Below are positions 1-8,950 of a stretch of DNA of 64,000 bases, one piece after another. Below the pieces are notes generated by a model. That model did no database searches. It was not told the DNA's origin and was given only the letters and a program-made list of their open reading frames with translations. Position 1 is the stretch's first letter, and each line of letters opens with the position of its first letter. The stretch is taken from the NCBI RefSeq assembly GCF_902706285.1, contig NZ_CACSKD010000019.1, forward strand, positions 1 to 64,000. Reading direction: 5' to 3'. Source of the DNA: Rhizobium sp. 18055 (GTDB taxonomy: Bacteria > Pseudomonadota > Alphaproteobacteria > Rhizobiales > Rhizobiaceae). The position numbers and the translations under genes are program-made.

Positions 1-28
1 CCGCCCACCCGCTCTGCGCGCAAACGAA

Positions 29-56
29 AACCGCCCGAACCGAGGTCCGGGCGGTT
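29..56 (-). terminator. Rho-independent terminator of the chemoreceptor gene
   Basis: A 9-bp GC-rich stem (29-37 pairing with 48-56) has a 10-nt loop and is followed on the minus strand by a short T-rich run. It lies 27 bases past the stop codon of the chemoreceptor gene. The leftward gene ends here, so transcription probably stops before the window edge. Confidence 0.7.
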
Positions 57-82
57 TGCAGGAGAGACGGGAGCGGTGTTCC

Positions 83-2425
83 TCAGAACTCCTCCCAATC
101 CTTGTTGGCAACGGCCGCATTGCCGTGGCTGGCATAGGCCGGTGCAGCGGCGCGTGGCGCCCGTGCCGGCGACGACGCCGGCGCTGCCGGTTCGGCCATC
201 CGCCGTGCCACCTCGCGCAGCTGTCCGCTGCGACCACCAAGCTGGAAGGCGCCGATCAGCGAGCTGAGATTGTTGCTTTCCTGCGCCAGTCCGGCGCCGG
301 CTGCATTCATCTCCTCGACCATTGCAGCGTTCTTCTGCGTGGCATGGTCCATGTGGTTGATCGCGGTGTTGACCTCGCCGAGACCGACGGACTGTTCCTG
401 TGCGGCGGTGGCGATCGCATCCATGTGGGTGTTGACGTGCTGTACCAGCTGTTCGATCGCCGTCAGCCCTTCGCCGGTCTCGTTGACGAGCTTGACGCCT
501 TCGGACACAGCAATGGCAGAGTTGCCGATCAGGCCCTTGATCTCCTTTGCGGCATTGGCAGAGCGTTGTGCCAGTTCACGCACTTCCTGGGCGACGACCG
601 CAAAGCCCTTGCCGGCTTCACCGGCACGCGCTGCCTCGACACCGGCGTTGAGCGCCAGCAGGTTCGTCTGGAAGGCGATTTCGTCGATGACGCCTATGAT
701 CTTGCTGATCTGCTGGGCGGAATCTTCGATCCTGCGCATGGCTTCGACCGCATTGCGCACGACGCCACCGGATTGCTCGGCGCGGCTGCGTGTCTCACGC
801 ACCACGTCTCTGGCCTCGCCCGTGCGCTTCGATGTCGACACGACGTTTGCGGTGATTTCTTCCAGTGCCGCCGCCGTCTCTTCGAGTGACGCCGCCTGCT
901 GTTCGGTGCGCTTGGCCAGATCGTCGGAGGCGCCGGAGATTTCGGCACTGCCGTTGCGGACCATATCGACCGCGCTGCCGACACCCACCAGCGCCTTGCG
1001 AAGCTGGATCACGGAGGTGTTGAAGTCCTGACGAAGGGCTTCGAACTGCGGGGCGAACTCCTTGTCGAGCTCGCAGGTCATGTCGCCGGCGGCGAGCAGC
1101 TTGAGGCCGGAGGCAAGGGCGCCGGTTGCCTGGGTCAGGCGGATTTCCGCCTCTTCCTCGGCGCGGCGCTGTACTTCGATACGCTCGCGCTCGGCCTTCT
1201 GGCGGTTGGTTTCGGCGTCAGCCTCGAGCTGGTTGTTGCGGATCGCTGCCAGGCGGAACACCTCGACGGATGCCGCCATATTGCCGATTTCGTCGGTGCG
1301 GTCCGCATAAGGCACCAGAATATTGGTGTGACCCTCGGACAGAACCCGCATCGTCGTCGTCAACCGTCCGATCGGACGAACGACCCGGAAGACCACGATC
1401 ACGAAGGCGGCAATCGTCACCGCAGCGGTCGCCAGCAGCAGGACGCTGTAGAACAGAAGCGTTGCGAGTGCCGTTTCGCGGGTCGCATCGGCTTTCGCCG
1501 CCAGCGCATCCATGGCCAGCGAGGCAACGTTGCCGATGGTGCCGAGTGCCGCCGTTGCTTCCGTGCGCCACTGGTCGATGCCCAGGGACGATGGCCGGCC
1601 GTTGGTCAGATCAGCCAGGATGCCGGCGCGCTTTTCAGCGAAGGGACCGGAAAAATAGCTGCTCTGCGCCGTTGCGAAGGCGCTCTTGATGGTCTCGGGA
1701 ACAGAAGGATGTTCGGCCAGTATCTTGGTCGCTGCCCAGGCAAATGCGATGCGGACATCGCCGGCAGCCAGGTCGGAGGCTTCCTTCGGCTGCAGCGCGC
1801 GGTTGCCGGAGATCGCGCCATTGATGGCCACGGTCGCCGAACCGCCGGCAGCGCGTGCCGACCATGCGAAGTAGCGCAGCTGCACCAGGTCCATCAGCGA
1901 ATTGTCGAGCGTGCGTATTTCGGCTTCGGTTGCAGCCGAGGTGGTTTCCAGCTTGGCCAGGAACTCGTTGCCGGATGTCAGCATGCGCTGCGCAATGGCC
2001 CCATCGCGCTGATCGACAGGCTTCGACAGCTCAGCATCGATCGATGACCGTAGCGAAAGGAGCGCACTGTAACCGGCATCCAGATCGGAAAGGATCGGCG
2101 CCAGAGCCTTGTTGCTGAGGCCGGCCGAAACCGCCTTCGCCTGTGCCAACGCGCCATCGACGACAGCCCGCTGCTTGCGCACGCTCTCGATGCTTCCCGC
2201 GCCATCGGCAGCAGACAGGCCAAGAGAGGTAACGCTGTCGCCGCGTTCGCTGCGGAAGGCGAGCAGTGCCTTGAACAATGCCTTGTCGAGCTGTGCATTG
2301 GCGGCCACCTGCCCGTTCGTGGCATAGGTTGTGTAGGAATTCAGCAGCTTGCTGGAAACCAGAGCGGCCAGCCCGGCAGAAATCACAAGAACAACGGCGA
2401 TCAAAACATTGCGAATCGAAAACAA
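83..2425 (-). CDS. Methyl-accepting chemotaxis protein (transmembrane chemoreceptor)
   Basis: Chemoreceptor that senses a ligand at the membrane and controls CheA through CheW. The 780-residue product starts with a TM helix (about residues 7-29). A roughly 290-residue extracytoplasmic sensor domain follows, then a second TM helix (about 318-345), a HAMP linker, and a long coiled-coil signalling domain. The conserved hairpin tip (EIAFQTNLLALNAGVEAARA) falls near residues 578-600. The C-terminus ends in DWEEF, which fits the xWxxF pentapeptide used to tether CheR/CheB. The start is TTG, chosen because GGAGG lies five bases upstream; no ATG fits as well. The ligand cannot be told from sequence. 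The gene stands alone, with no che genes nearby. Confidence 0.93.
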   Translation of the reverse strand: MFSIRNVLIAVVLVISAGLAALVSSKLLNSYTTYATNGQVAANAQLDKALFKALLAFRSERGDSVTSLGLSAADGAGSIESVRKQRAVVDGALAQAKAVSAGLSNKALAPILSDLDAGYSALLSLRSSIDAELSKPVDQRDGAIAQRMLTSGNEFLAKLETTSAATEAEIRTLDNSLMDLVQLRYFAWSARAAGGSATVAINGAISGNRALQPKEASDLAAGDVRIAFAWAATKILAEHPSVPETIKSAFATAQSSYFSGPFAEKRAGILADLTNGRPSSLGIDQWRTEATAALGTIGNVASLAMDALAAKADATRETALATLLFYSVLLLATAAVTIAAFVIVVFRVVRPIGRLTTTMRVLSEGHTNILVPYADRTDEIGNMAASVEVFRLAAIRNNQLEADAETNRQKAERERIEVQRRAEEEAEIRLTQATGALASGLKLLAAGDMTCELDKEFAPQFEALRQDFNTSVIQLRKALVGVGSAVDMVRNGSAEISGASDDLAKRTEQQAASLEETAAALEEITANVVSTSKRTGEARDVVRETRSRAEQSGGVVRNAVEAMRRIEDSAQQISKIIGVIDEIAFQTNLLALNAGVEAARAGEAGKGFAVVAQEVRELAQRSANAAKEIKGLIGNSAIAVSEGVKLVNETGEGLTAIEQLVQHVNTHMDAIATAAQEQSVGLGEVNTAINHMDHATQKNAAMVEEMNAAGAGLAQESNNLSSLIGAFQLGGRSGQLREVARRMAEPAAPASSPARAPRAAAPAYASHGNAAVANKDWEEF

Positions 2426-3347
2426 TTCAGCCTCCTAATGAGCGAAGTATCGATCAATGGATATCCAGCGGCGCAGTTAACATCGGACTAATTTCTAATG
2501 ATCTCATTTACCCATCAAAAACTATAGTACATCCAATCACCGGAACCGAAGTACAACGCAGGTTGGAGAAATACCGGTCGGTTTTGGGCATATCCCATCC
2601 GGAAAACGAAGATGAAGCTGCGAATACTGGGACATCACGACCCGGAAACTTCCCTTCTGGCGTGTAGTCTGGATATGAGTTGCAATATCGGGCCGGAGTG
2701 TCTTGGCAAACGGCGGCGGTTGGAAGAAACGACTGTCAAAACCCAGCAAAATCAGCGTCCTGTACGTTTTTTCGCCCCCGTATCTCGCGCCGGTGCGACA
2801 CTCGGCCCGTCCCGCTTTCGGATACACCGGTAGCGTTGCCGGCGAGGCGGGACCGGCGCTTTCGGGAAACCTGTAACGCAAGGTGAAACGGAAGGCGTCG
2901 TGGAATGGTCCTGCCGGCGGCAATGCCGGCGTGCGGGCGCAAAGGTCGGCGATGCCGATACCACGCGCCTCGGCACATAGGGGACGGCGACTGGCCGAAC
3001 GGCAACAGCTGAAAGGCTGTGCCGGAACGGTGCGAAGGTGCCGCGGACGACAGGTCCGTGGAGATCCGTCACCGCGCCGAGACAAGACGGCCCTTCGGGA
3101 TGCCCGGGCAGCGAAAGCGCAACAACAGCAACAAGCCCGCGAGCATATCTCTGTCAAAGATGCCGAAACCCGCAAAAAGGAACTGAAACGACCGCAGACC
3201 GCCGAACGGGACGCCGGAGGGTGTCACCATAACAAACATTTATCAGGCAGCCTCTGGCGCCCCGTCCTCATCATGCCGATCGACCGGAGGGTTTTGCCCG
3301 CCCGGTGGCTTTGCATGCGATCCCTGGTATCCGTCCGCCTACTGCTT
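2426..3347. other. 0.9-kb stretch without a recognisable gene
   Basis: This lies between the chemoreceptor start and the end of the LysE-type gene. The first ~200 bases are comparatively AT-rich and probably hold the chemoreceptor promoter. About 2780-3160 is very GC-rich and full of small inverted repeats (for example GGACGACAGGTCC near 3047). Open frames exist on both strands but have cysteine/arginine-rich composition, no good ribosome site and no family I know. I looked for RNase P RNA, cobalamin riboswitch and tmRNA hallmarks and did not find them. It could be a decayed gene or a structured RNA. Confidence 0.4.
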
Positions 3348-3968
3348 CTATTTCAGCAGCGTATAGGCCGCCGAACCGAGCGCCACCAGACCGAAGACGA
3401 CGAGAAGGAAACCGGTGCCCCTCACGACCTTCGTGGTGAAATTCGCAGGCAGCCGGTTGCGCGCCAGATTGACCGCACCGCTGAGGCAGAACCACCAGGC
3501 CAGCGAGCCCAGGAACACGCCGCCGACAATCGCTGCCGAACTGAACCGCCGCGTCTCGTCCATCAGCCCGAAGCCGGCAAACAGCGCGCCGAAAGACAGG
3601 ATGGTCGCCGGATTGGAGATCGTCAAAAGGAAGGTCGCAACCGTGGTCGCCAGCAACCCGCCTGCGCTGATATCGGCAGCCTCGACCGGATGATGCGTCA
3701 ACCCGCGATAGCCGAGGAAGAGCAGCAGCAGCCCGCCGCCGATCGCCAATGGCAGCGTCGCCATCGACATCGTTTCGGCAAAGACGGCGATGCCGGTGAC
3801 GGCCACCAGCGCATAGCTGGCATCCCCCACTGCCGTGCCGAAGCCGCACGAGAAGCCGGCGAGAAAGCCGCGCTCCAGCGTCCGGTTGATGCACAGCATG
3901 CCGATCGGCCCGAGCGGCGCGGTGATGATGACACCCAGGAGAGCGCCCTTCAGGAACAGCAGCAGCAT
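3348..3968 (-). CDS. LysE/RhtB-family exporter
   Basis: Inner-membrane exporter of the LysE superfamily, 206 residues, the usual length. The N-terminus reads FLKGALLGVIITAPLGPIGM, matching the family signature of an opening helix followed by a PxGP motif. Five to six hydrophobic helices follow (about 5-27, 40-60, 68-88, 113-135, 147-170, 185-205). These proteins export amino acids or related compounds; the substrate cannot be assigned here. No strong ribosome-binding site precedes the ATG. It lies downstream of sufA on the same strand but behind a strong terminator, so it is probably transcribed separately. Confidence 0.85.
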   Translation of the reverse strand: MLLLFLKGALLGVIITAPLGPIGMLCINRTLERGFLAGFSCGFGTAVGDASYALVAVTGIAVFAETMSMATLPLAIGGGLLLLFLGYRGLTHHPVEAADISAGGLLATTVATFLLTISNPATILSFGALFAGFGLMDETRRFSSAAIVGGVFLGSLAWWFCLSGAVNLARNRLPANFTTKVVRGTGFLLVVFGLVALGSAAYTLLK

Positions 3969-4051
3969 GCGTCAGTCTATCCCTCGTCCACGGGCACCGG
4001 GCCCGACCGTCAGAAGCTCTCTAATCGCTTCGACGGCCATCGCAACGAAAA

Positions 4052-4073
4052 AGGCCGCCGGAAACGGCGGCCT
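4052..4073 (-). terminator. Terminator closing the suf operon
   Basis: A perfect 9-bp stem (4052-4060 with 4065-4073) with a GAAA/TTTC loop is followed on the minus strand by five T. It lies 28 bases downstream of the sufA stop codon. This is a textbook intrinsic terminator for the leftward suf transcript. Confidence 0.85.
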
Positions 4074-4100
4074 GCGATAGAATTCGAAAGGATGTGGCAA

Positions 4101-4493
4101 TCAGTGCGCCGGGACCACGGCATCGCCACGAGCAGCCAGCGCCGCAAGATCGGCAGGCTTCAGCTCGACCGATTCGCCGCAGCCGCAGGCCGACGTCTGG
4201 TTCGGATTGGTGAAGGTGAAACCGGAGCGCAGCGTCGTCTGCTCGAAACCCATCTCGGTGCCAAGCAGATAGAGAACCGCCGACGGCTCGATCCACACCC
4301 TGGCGCCATCGCGTTCGATCAGGTCATCCTTGGCGTTCGGCTCGCTGACCAGGTCGATGGTATACTCCATCCCCGCGCAACCGCCCTTCTTGATCCCGAC
4401 GCGAATCCCCATGGCATCCGCCCCGGAATTCTCGACGATCGCCTTTACCCGCTCGGCGGCAGTCTCGGTCATGCTCATCACGGCAAAGCCCAT
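4101..4493 (-). CDS. sufA: A-type Fe-S carrier protein SufA (HesB/IscA family)
   Basis: Accepts Fe-S clusters from the SufBCD scaffold and passes them to target enzymes in the cytoplasm. The 130-residue protein has the three conserved cluster-binding cysteines: C39 in KKGGCAG and C103/C105 in the C-terminal ACGCGES motif. The ATG at 4493 has AAGGAG eight bases upstream. It is the last gene of the suf operon but is separated from sufT by a parDE toxin-antitoxin pair, which is an unusual placement. ErpA/IscA are possible alternative names; SufA is preferred from the operon context. Confidence 0.93.
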   Translation of the reverse strand: MGFAVMSMTETAAERVKAIVENSGADAMGIRVGIKKGGCAGMEYTIDLVSEPNAKDDLIERDGARVWIEPSAVLYLLGTEMGFEQTTLRSGFTFTNPNQTSACGCGESVELKPADLAALAARGDAVVPAH

Positions 4494-4586
4494 CGGCTCA
4501 ATCTCCTTCCACGACCGGGTTCAAGGTCCGGCGCTTCGTTATACGAATATGTAGTCGCTCGCAGCGGTTCGATCAACCGCCAGAAT

Positions 4587-4904
4587 TCATCGGCTATGTC
4601 TGGGCCGGTCCCGGGCGGCGTGAATGACGCGAAGGATGACAGCATCATCCCCGCTGCGCCGAAAGAGAATAAGATAGTTCCCTTTAGGATAAACTCTCAC
4701 GCCCGGTCTGACATCGTCCCTGAGGTGCCCAAGTGTCGGATAATCGCCAAGCAATTCGAACGCGTCGATTATCGATCCCGCCCACTTTCGGGCGGCACCC
4801 GGATTGCGATCGGCTATGTAGGTGGCAATCGCGCCAATATCGGCTATCGCCCGCGGGCGCAGCACAAGCTCATCGCGTTGCGCGCCGTGCGATATAGTCC
4901 TCAA
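4587..4904 (-). CDS. parE: ParE/RelE-superfamily toxin
   Basis: Toxin of a type II toxin-antitoxin pair; ParE members poison DNA gyrase and RelE members cut mRNA, and I cannot tell which applies here. The protein of up to 105 residues shows the family pattern: AIADIGAIATYIADRNP near the N-terminus, then GHLRDDVRPGVRVYPKGNY and a C-terminal VILRVIHAARD. The ATG at 4904 overlaps the antitoxin by 35 bases. A GTG at 4865, just past the antitoxin stop, is an alternative start giving about 92 residues. The pair sits inside the suf operon on the same strand, between sufT and sufA. Confidence 0.85.
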   Translation of the reverse strand: MRTISHGAQRDELVLRPRAIADIGAIATYIADRNPGAARKWAGSIIDAFELLGDYPTLGHLRDDVRPGVRVYPKGNYLILFRRSGDDAVILRVIHAARDRPRHSR

Positions 4905-5151
4905 GTTCGCTCTGGATTTTCCGCATAGCCGTCTTGCCGTCGATCGGCTCGCCGCTCGCTTCGGCTTCGTCTACGAACTGCCTGAGTTCCTCGGCGGTAT
5001 AGCCGTGACCAAGTCGCGAAGTCTTCCAATCGACAAGGGCGGAGGAGACCATCTCGCTTGCAGAGGCGAACTGACCAGAGCCGACCGCCTCCTCGATGAT
5101 TTCGCTCACCTCGGCCGAAACCTCGATACGCAACGTCTCCAGTGGCGGCAT
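4870..5151 (-). CDS. parD: ParD-type ribbon-helix-helix antitoxin
   Basis: Antitoxin partner of the downstream ParE-like toxin. The 93-residue protein opens with a short beta strand and ribbon-helix-helix motif (ETLRIEVSAEVSEIIEEAV), which normally binds the operon's own promoter. An acidic C-terminal part (ELRQFVDEAEASGEPIDGKT) would wrap the toxin. The start is secure: GGAGG lies seven bases before the ATG. The order antitoxin-toxin with overlap is typical. The pair lies 45 bases after sufT, so it is either read through from the suf promoter or has its own promoter in that short gap. Confidence 0.88.
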   Translation of the reverse strand: MPPLETLRIEVSAEVSEIIEEAVGSGQFASASEMVSSALVDWKTSRLGHGYTAEELRQFVDEAEASGEPIDGKTAMRKIQSELEDYIARRATR

Positions 5152-5196
5152 GGCAAAACCTCCGTTAGGCGCAGTCAGCCTAGCGCATCGTCGATA

Positions 5197-5577
5197 TCAA
5201 TACCAGCCGACCGCCACCTGCGCCTCTTCCGACATCCGGTCCGGCGTCCACGGCGGATCGAAGGTCATGCCAACCTCGACGCCCGAAACGCCCTCGACGG
5301 AACTGACCGCATTCTCGACCCAGCCCGGCATCTCGCCGGCCACCGGGCAGCCGGGTGCCGTCAACGTCATCATGATCTTCACCATCCGGTCGTCTTCGAT
5401 GTCGATCTTGTAGATCAGCCCGAGCTCGAAGATATCGGCCGGAATTTCCGGATCGTAGACCGTCTTAAGCGCCATGATGACGTCGTCGCTGAGGCGCGCC
5501 AGCTCGTCGGCCGGAATGCTGGAATGCACGATCCCGTCGCGCACGTCGATCTTCTGTTCGCTATCATCCAGGCTCAT
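5197..5577 (-). CDS. sufT: SUF-associated MIP18/DUF59 protein SufT
   Basis: Fe-S maturation factor of the MIP18 (DUF59) family, about 126 residues. It carries the DPEIP motif and the TLTAPGCP loop with the conserved cysteine. Family members help deliver clusters made by SufBCD to particular enzymes; the mechanism is less settled than for the other Suf proteins. The frame could begin at a GTG at 5586, but the ATG at 5577 is preferred because AAGGAG lies eight bases before it. It follows sufS closely and is transcribed with it. Confidence 0.9.
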   Translation of the reverse strand: MSLDDSEQKIDVRDGIVHSSIPADELARLSDDVIMALKTVYDPEIPADIFELGLIYKIDIEDDRMVKIMMTLTAPGCPVAGEMPGWVENAVSSVEGVSGVEVGMTFDPPWTPDRMSEEAQVAVGWY

Positions 5578-5589
5578 GCGGGACACTCC

Positions 5590-6834
5590 TTAAGCAAAAA
5601 ACTTGCGCGCATAATCAAGCGCATCGGCGAGCGCATCGACCTCGGCGCGGGTATTGTACATGCCGAAGGATGCACGGCATGTGGAGGTGACGCCGAAGCG
5701 TTTCAAGAGCGGCATGGCGCAATGCGTGCCGGCCCGGACAGCCACCCCACGGCGGTCGATCACCGTCGAGACGTCATGGGCATGCAGCCCGGCCAGCTCG
5801 AACGAGAATATCCCGCCCTTGCCGGGCGCATTGCCGATCACCCTGAGCGAATTGACCTCGCGCAGCCGCTCGGCAGCATAGGTCGCCAGATCCGCCTCAT
5901 GCCGCGAAATCGCCTCGCGGCCGATCTTTTCCATGTAATCCAGCGCATAGCCAAGCCCGATCGCCTGGACGATCGGCGGCGTACCGGCCTCGAAGCGATG
6001 CGGCGGCTCGTTATAGGTGACGGCTTCCTCGGTGACGTCGAAGATCATCTCGCCGCCGCCCTGGAACGGCCGCATCGAGGCCAGCCGATCCTTCTTGCCG
6101 TAGAGCACGCCGATCCCCGAGGGACCGTAGAGCTTGTGGCCGGTCATCACATACCAATCGCAATCGATATCCTGCACGTCGACAGGCATATGGACGGCGC
6201 CCTGCGAACCATCGACCAGCACCGGAATTCCGCGCTCATGCGCAATCCGGCAGATCTCCTTGACCGGAACGACCGTGCCCAGCGCATTCGACATCTGCGT
6301 GATCGCCACCAGCTTGGTGCGCTCGGTCAGGCTCGCCTCGAAGGCTTCGATATGAAAGGCGCCGTCGTCATCGACGGGAACCCAGACCAGCTTGGCACCC
6401 TGCCGCTCACGGATGAAATGCCACGGCACGATATTCGAGTGGTGCTCCATGATCGACACGACGATCTCGTCGCCTTCGCCGATATTGGGCATGCCCCAGC
6501 CGTAGGCGACCGTGTTGATCGCCTCGGTCGAGGATTTGGTGAAGACGATCTCGTCGACCGAAGGCGCATTCAGGAAGCGGCGCACCTTTTCTCGCGCTCC
6601 TTCATAGGCTTCGGTTGCGGCATTCGACAGGAAGTGCAGGCCGCGATGCACATTGGCATATTCATCGGAATAGGCATGGCTGATGGCATCGATCACCACC
6701 TGCGGCTTCTGCGCCGAGGCACCGTTGTCGAGATAGACCAGCGGCTTGCCATAGACCTGCTTCGCAAGGATCGGAAAATCCTTGCGAACGGCTTCGACGT
6801 CATAGGCGGTCACAGGCACTATCTTGTCCATCAT
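5590..6834 (-). CDS. sufS: Cysteine desulfurase SufS (class V aminotransferase)
   Basis: PLP enzyme that takes sulfur from L-cysteine, forming a persulfide for cluster assembly on SufBCD. The 414-residue protein is of normal length. The PLP lysine is in MTGHKLYGPSG (about residue 230). The sulfur-accepting cysteine is in VRAGTHCAMPLL near residue 366, in the short active-site loop typical of group II (SufS) enzymes. No sufE or sufU gene is seen nearby. The start lies nine bases after sufD, suggesting translational coupling. The operon has a second, IscS-like desulfurase at its head. Confidence 0.96.
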   Translation of the reverse strand: MMDKIVPVTAYDVEAVRKDFPILAKQVYGKPLVYLDNGASAQKPQVVIDAISHAYSDEYANVHRGLHFLSNAATEAYEGAREKVRRFLNAPSVDEIVFTKSSTEAINTVAYGWGMPNIGEGDEIVVSIMEHHSNIVPWHFIRERQGAKLVWVPVDDDGAFHIEAFEASLTERTKLVAITQMSNALGTVVPVKEICRIAHERGIPVLVDGSQGAVHMPVDVQDIDCDWYVMTGHKLYGPSGIGVLYGKKDRLASMRPFQGGGEMIFDVTEEAVTYNEPPHRFEAGTPPIVQAIGLGYALDYMEKIGREAISRHEADLATYAAERLREVNSLRVIGNAPGKGGIFSFELAGLHAHDVSTVIDRRGVAVRAGTHCAMPLLKRFGVTSTCRASFGMYNTRAEVDALADALDYARKFFA

Positions 6835-6843
6835 CAGATCCGA

Positions 6844-8118
6844 TCAGGCGTGCTTTTCGAGCCAGGTCGAAATGACGCCTTCCAGCGCCTCGACGATGGC
6901 TTCATTGTCCAGTTCCTCGACGATCTCGGCGACGAAGGCATTGACCAGCATGGCCCGCGCCTTGTTCTCCGGGATACCGCGCGCCATCAGGTAGTAGAGA
7001 TGGTTGCGATCGATATCGGCCACCGTTGCGCCATGCCCGCACTGAACGTCGTCGGCGAAGATCTCGAGTTCCGGCTTCACCGAGAACTCGGCATCGTCGG
7101 ACATGAGCAGCGTGTTGCACGCCATCTTCGCGTCGGTCTTCTGCGCATCGGGTGCCACCCGGATCATGCCCTGGAACACACCCTTGGCGCGGTCGAACAC
7201 GACGTTGCGGATGATCTCGGTCGAGCCGGTGTTCGGCACGTTGTGGCCGAGCACCATGGTGACGTCGGTATGCGTCTCGCCGCCGAGCAGGTTGATGCCG
7301 CGCAGCGTCAGATCGGCGCCCTCGCCGGTCACCTTGATGTGCAGTTCCTGGCGCACCAGCTTGCCGCCGGCATTGATGACGAACAGCTTCAGCTTGGCAT
7401 CCGTGCCGAGATCGACGCGGATCTGGCCGAGATGCGTGTCGTCCGCACCCTGCTGCTGGACGATGATCCAGGTGAGCTCGGCACCGTCTCCCAGCGTGAT
7501 GTCGCTGACATGCGAGACAAGGGCTGCATCGCCGGTCACCGAGAGGTGATGCTCGATCACGGTCGCCTTGACGGCAGCGCCGAAGGTGACAGGAAGCCGC
7601 GTATGCGTCTGGCCGCCGGCATGAACGAACTGGATTTCCAGCGGCTCTTCCAGCCCGGTTCCGGCAGGCACGTCGATCACATAACCGTCGCGCACGAAGC
7701 TGCCATTGATGCGACCAACCGCATCATCCTTGTCGAGCGCGCCGAGGCCCGCCGCGGCCGAACCGTTCGACAGTTCTTCGGCATAGCTCGACAGCACCAG
7801 ATCGCCGGCCCGCGCCTTGTGGTCGGGACGTCCCTGAATGACCGACAGAACCGTTGCACCCTCGACCAGCGGATCGCGGGCATCGGAACCGGCATCACCC
7901 GCCTGAACAGGCACGGCACGCAGCAGCGTCTTCAGATCGGTATAATGCCAGGCCTCGACACGGCGTGTCGGCAGGCCCGAGGTCTTCAGGTCGTCGAGCA
8001 AGCGGTCACGGATGGCAATCACTGCGCCGTCGCCGGGCAGATCGCCGATCTCGTTGTTGAATGCCTCGATCAGCGCCGCTTCCGCGGCGGTCAGGCGGTT
8101 AGTCGTCTGCATGTTCAT
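6844..8118 (-). CDS. sufD: Fe-S assembly scaffold subunit SufD
   Basis: Subunit of the SufB-SufC2-SufD scaffold on which nascent clusters form. The 424-residue protein has the right-handed beta-helix core shared with SufB (for example GHNVPNTGSTEIIRN) and the C-terminal segment with AMLVNAFVAEIVEEL that binds SufC. The conserved histidine is in DDVQCGHGATVADID. The ATG has AAGGA about eight bases upstream. It lies 24 bases after sufC on the same strand. Confidence 0.96.
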   Translation of the reverse strand: MNMQTTNRLTAAEAALIEAFNNEIGDLPGDGAVIAIRDRLLDDLKTSGLPTRRVEAWHYTDLKTLLRAVPVQAGDAGSDARDPLVEGATVLSVIQGRPDHKARAGDLVLSSYAEELSNGSAAAGLGALDKDDAVGRINGSFVRDGYVIDVPAGTGLEEPLEIQFVHAGGQTHTRLPVTFGAAVKATVIEHHLSVTGDAALVSHVSDITLGDGAELTWIIVQQQGADDTHLGQIRVDLGTDAKLKLFVINAGGKLVRQELHIKVTGEGADLTLRGINLLGGETHTDVTMVLGHNVPNTGSTEIIRNVVFDRAKGVFQGMIRVAPDAQKTDAKMACNTLLMSDDAEFSVKPELEIFADDVQCGHGATVADIDRNHLYYLMARGIPENKARAMLVNAFVAEIVEELDNEAIVEALEGVISTWLEKHA

Positions 8119-8142
8119 GCGACCAGTCCTTTCCGCCTAAAA

Positions 8143-8898
8143 TCAGGCTGCCGCCCCGATGATGTCGGCGTAGCCATTGGCTTCCAGTTCATGCGCCAGC
8201 GTCTTGTCGCCCGACTTGATGACCTGGCCCTTGTAGAGAACGTGGACGGTATCCGGCACGATGTAGTCGAGCAGGCGCTGGTAGTGGGTGATGACGATCA
8301 CGGCGCGATCCGGCGAGCGCAGCGCATTGACGCCGTCGGCCACGATCTTCAGCGCGTCGATGTCGAGGCCCGAGTCAGTCTCGTCGAGGATGCACAGCTT
8401 CGGTTCCAGCAGCGCCATCTGCAGGATCTCGGCACGCTTCTTTTCGCCGCCGGAGAAACCGACATTGAGCGGACGCTTCAGCATCTCGGTGTTGATCTGC
8501 AGCTTGGCAGCGGATTCTTTCACCAGGCGCATGAAATCAGGCGTCTTCAGTTCTTCTTCGCCACGCGCCTTGCGCTGCTCGTTCATCGCCACCTTGAGAA
8601 ACTGCATGGTGGCAACACCCGGAATTTCGACCGGATACTGGAAGGCCAGGAAGATGCCCTTGGCGGCACGCTCGGCCGGATCCAGATCGAGAATGCTCTC
8701 GCCGTTATAGAGGATCTCGCCCTCGGTGACCTCATAGTCGCTGCGGCCGGAGAGAATGTAGGACAGCGTCGACTTGCCGGAGCCGTTCGGCCCCATGATG
8801 GCCGCAACTTCGCCGGCCTTCACGGTCAGGTTCAGACCACGAATGATCTCGGTGCCGTCTTCGGCGATGCGGGCGTGCAGGTTCTTGATCTCAAGCAT
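8143..8898 (-). CDS. sufC: Fe-S assembly ATPase SufC
   Basis: ABC-type ATPase that drives conformational change in the SufBC2D scaffold. The 251-residue protein has Walker A (GPNGSGKST), the signature region (VGFSGGEKKR) and Walker B with the catalytic region (LCILDETDSGLD). The frame is open six codons further up. The ATG at 8898 is preferred because AGGA lies eight bases before it, while the upstream ATG has none. In most rhizobial suf operons sufC directly follows sufB (family knowledge). Here 1.74 kb of palindromic repeats and a GIY-YIG gene lie between them. Confidence 0.96.
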   Translation of the reverse strand: MLEIKNLHARIAEDGTEIIRGLNLTVKAGEVAAIMGPNGSGKSTLSYILSGRSDYEVTEGEILYNGESILDLDPAERAAKGIFLAFQYPVEIPGVATMQFLKVAMNEQRKARGEEELKTPDFMRLVKESAAKLQINTEMLKRPLNVGFSGGEKKRAEILQMALLEPKLCILDETDSGLDIDALKIVADGVNALRSPDRAVIVITHYQRLLDYIVPDTVHVLYKGQVIKSGDKTLAHELEANGYADIIGAAA

Positions 8899-8950
8899 TC
8901 TATTGTTCCTGTTCATACAGCGGTTTCAAGGGCCGCCTCTTAGCTCGATC

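Noticed and set aside
2537..3175. 212-residue open frame on the minus strand in the chemoreceptor-LysE gap
   Set aside because: Cysteine/arginine-rich product, no domain, and neither a start signal nor codon usage like the neighbours.
2883..4928. 681-residue open frame on the plus strand
   Set aside because: It is antisense to LysE, SufA and the ParE gene and crosses the gene-poor gap; glutamine/arginine-rich low-complexity composition without a domain.
4822..8943. 1373-residue open frame on the plus strand opposite the suf genes
   Set aside because: It runs antisense to sufT, sufS, sufD and sufC, whose families are certain. Its composition (Asp/His/Arg/Gly-rich, no domain) is the usual mirror of GC-rich coding DNA, and no ribosome site precedes it.
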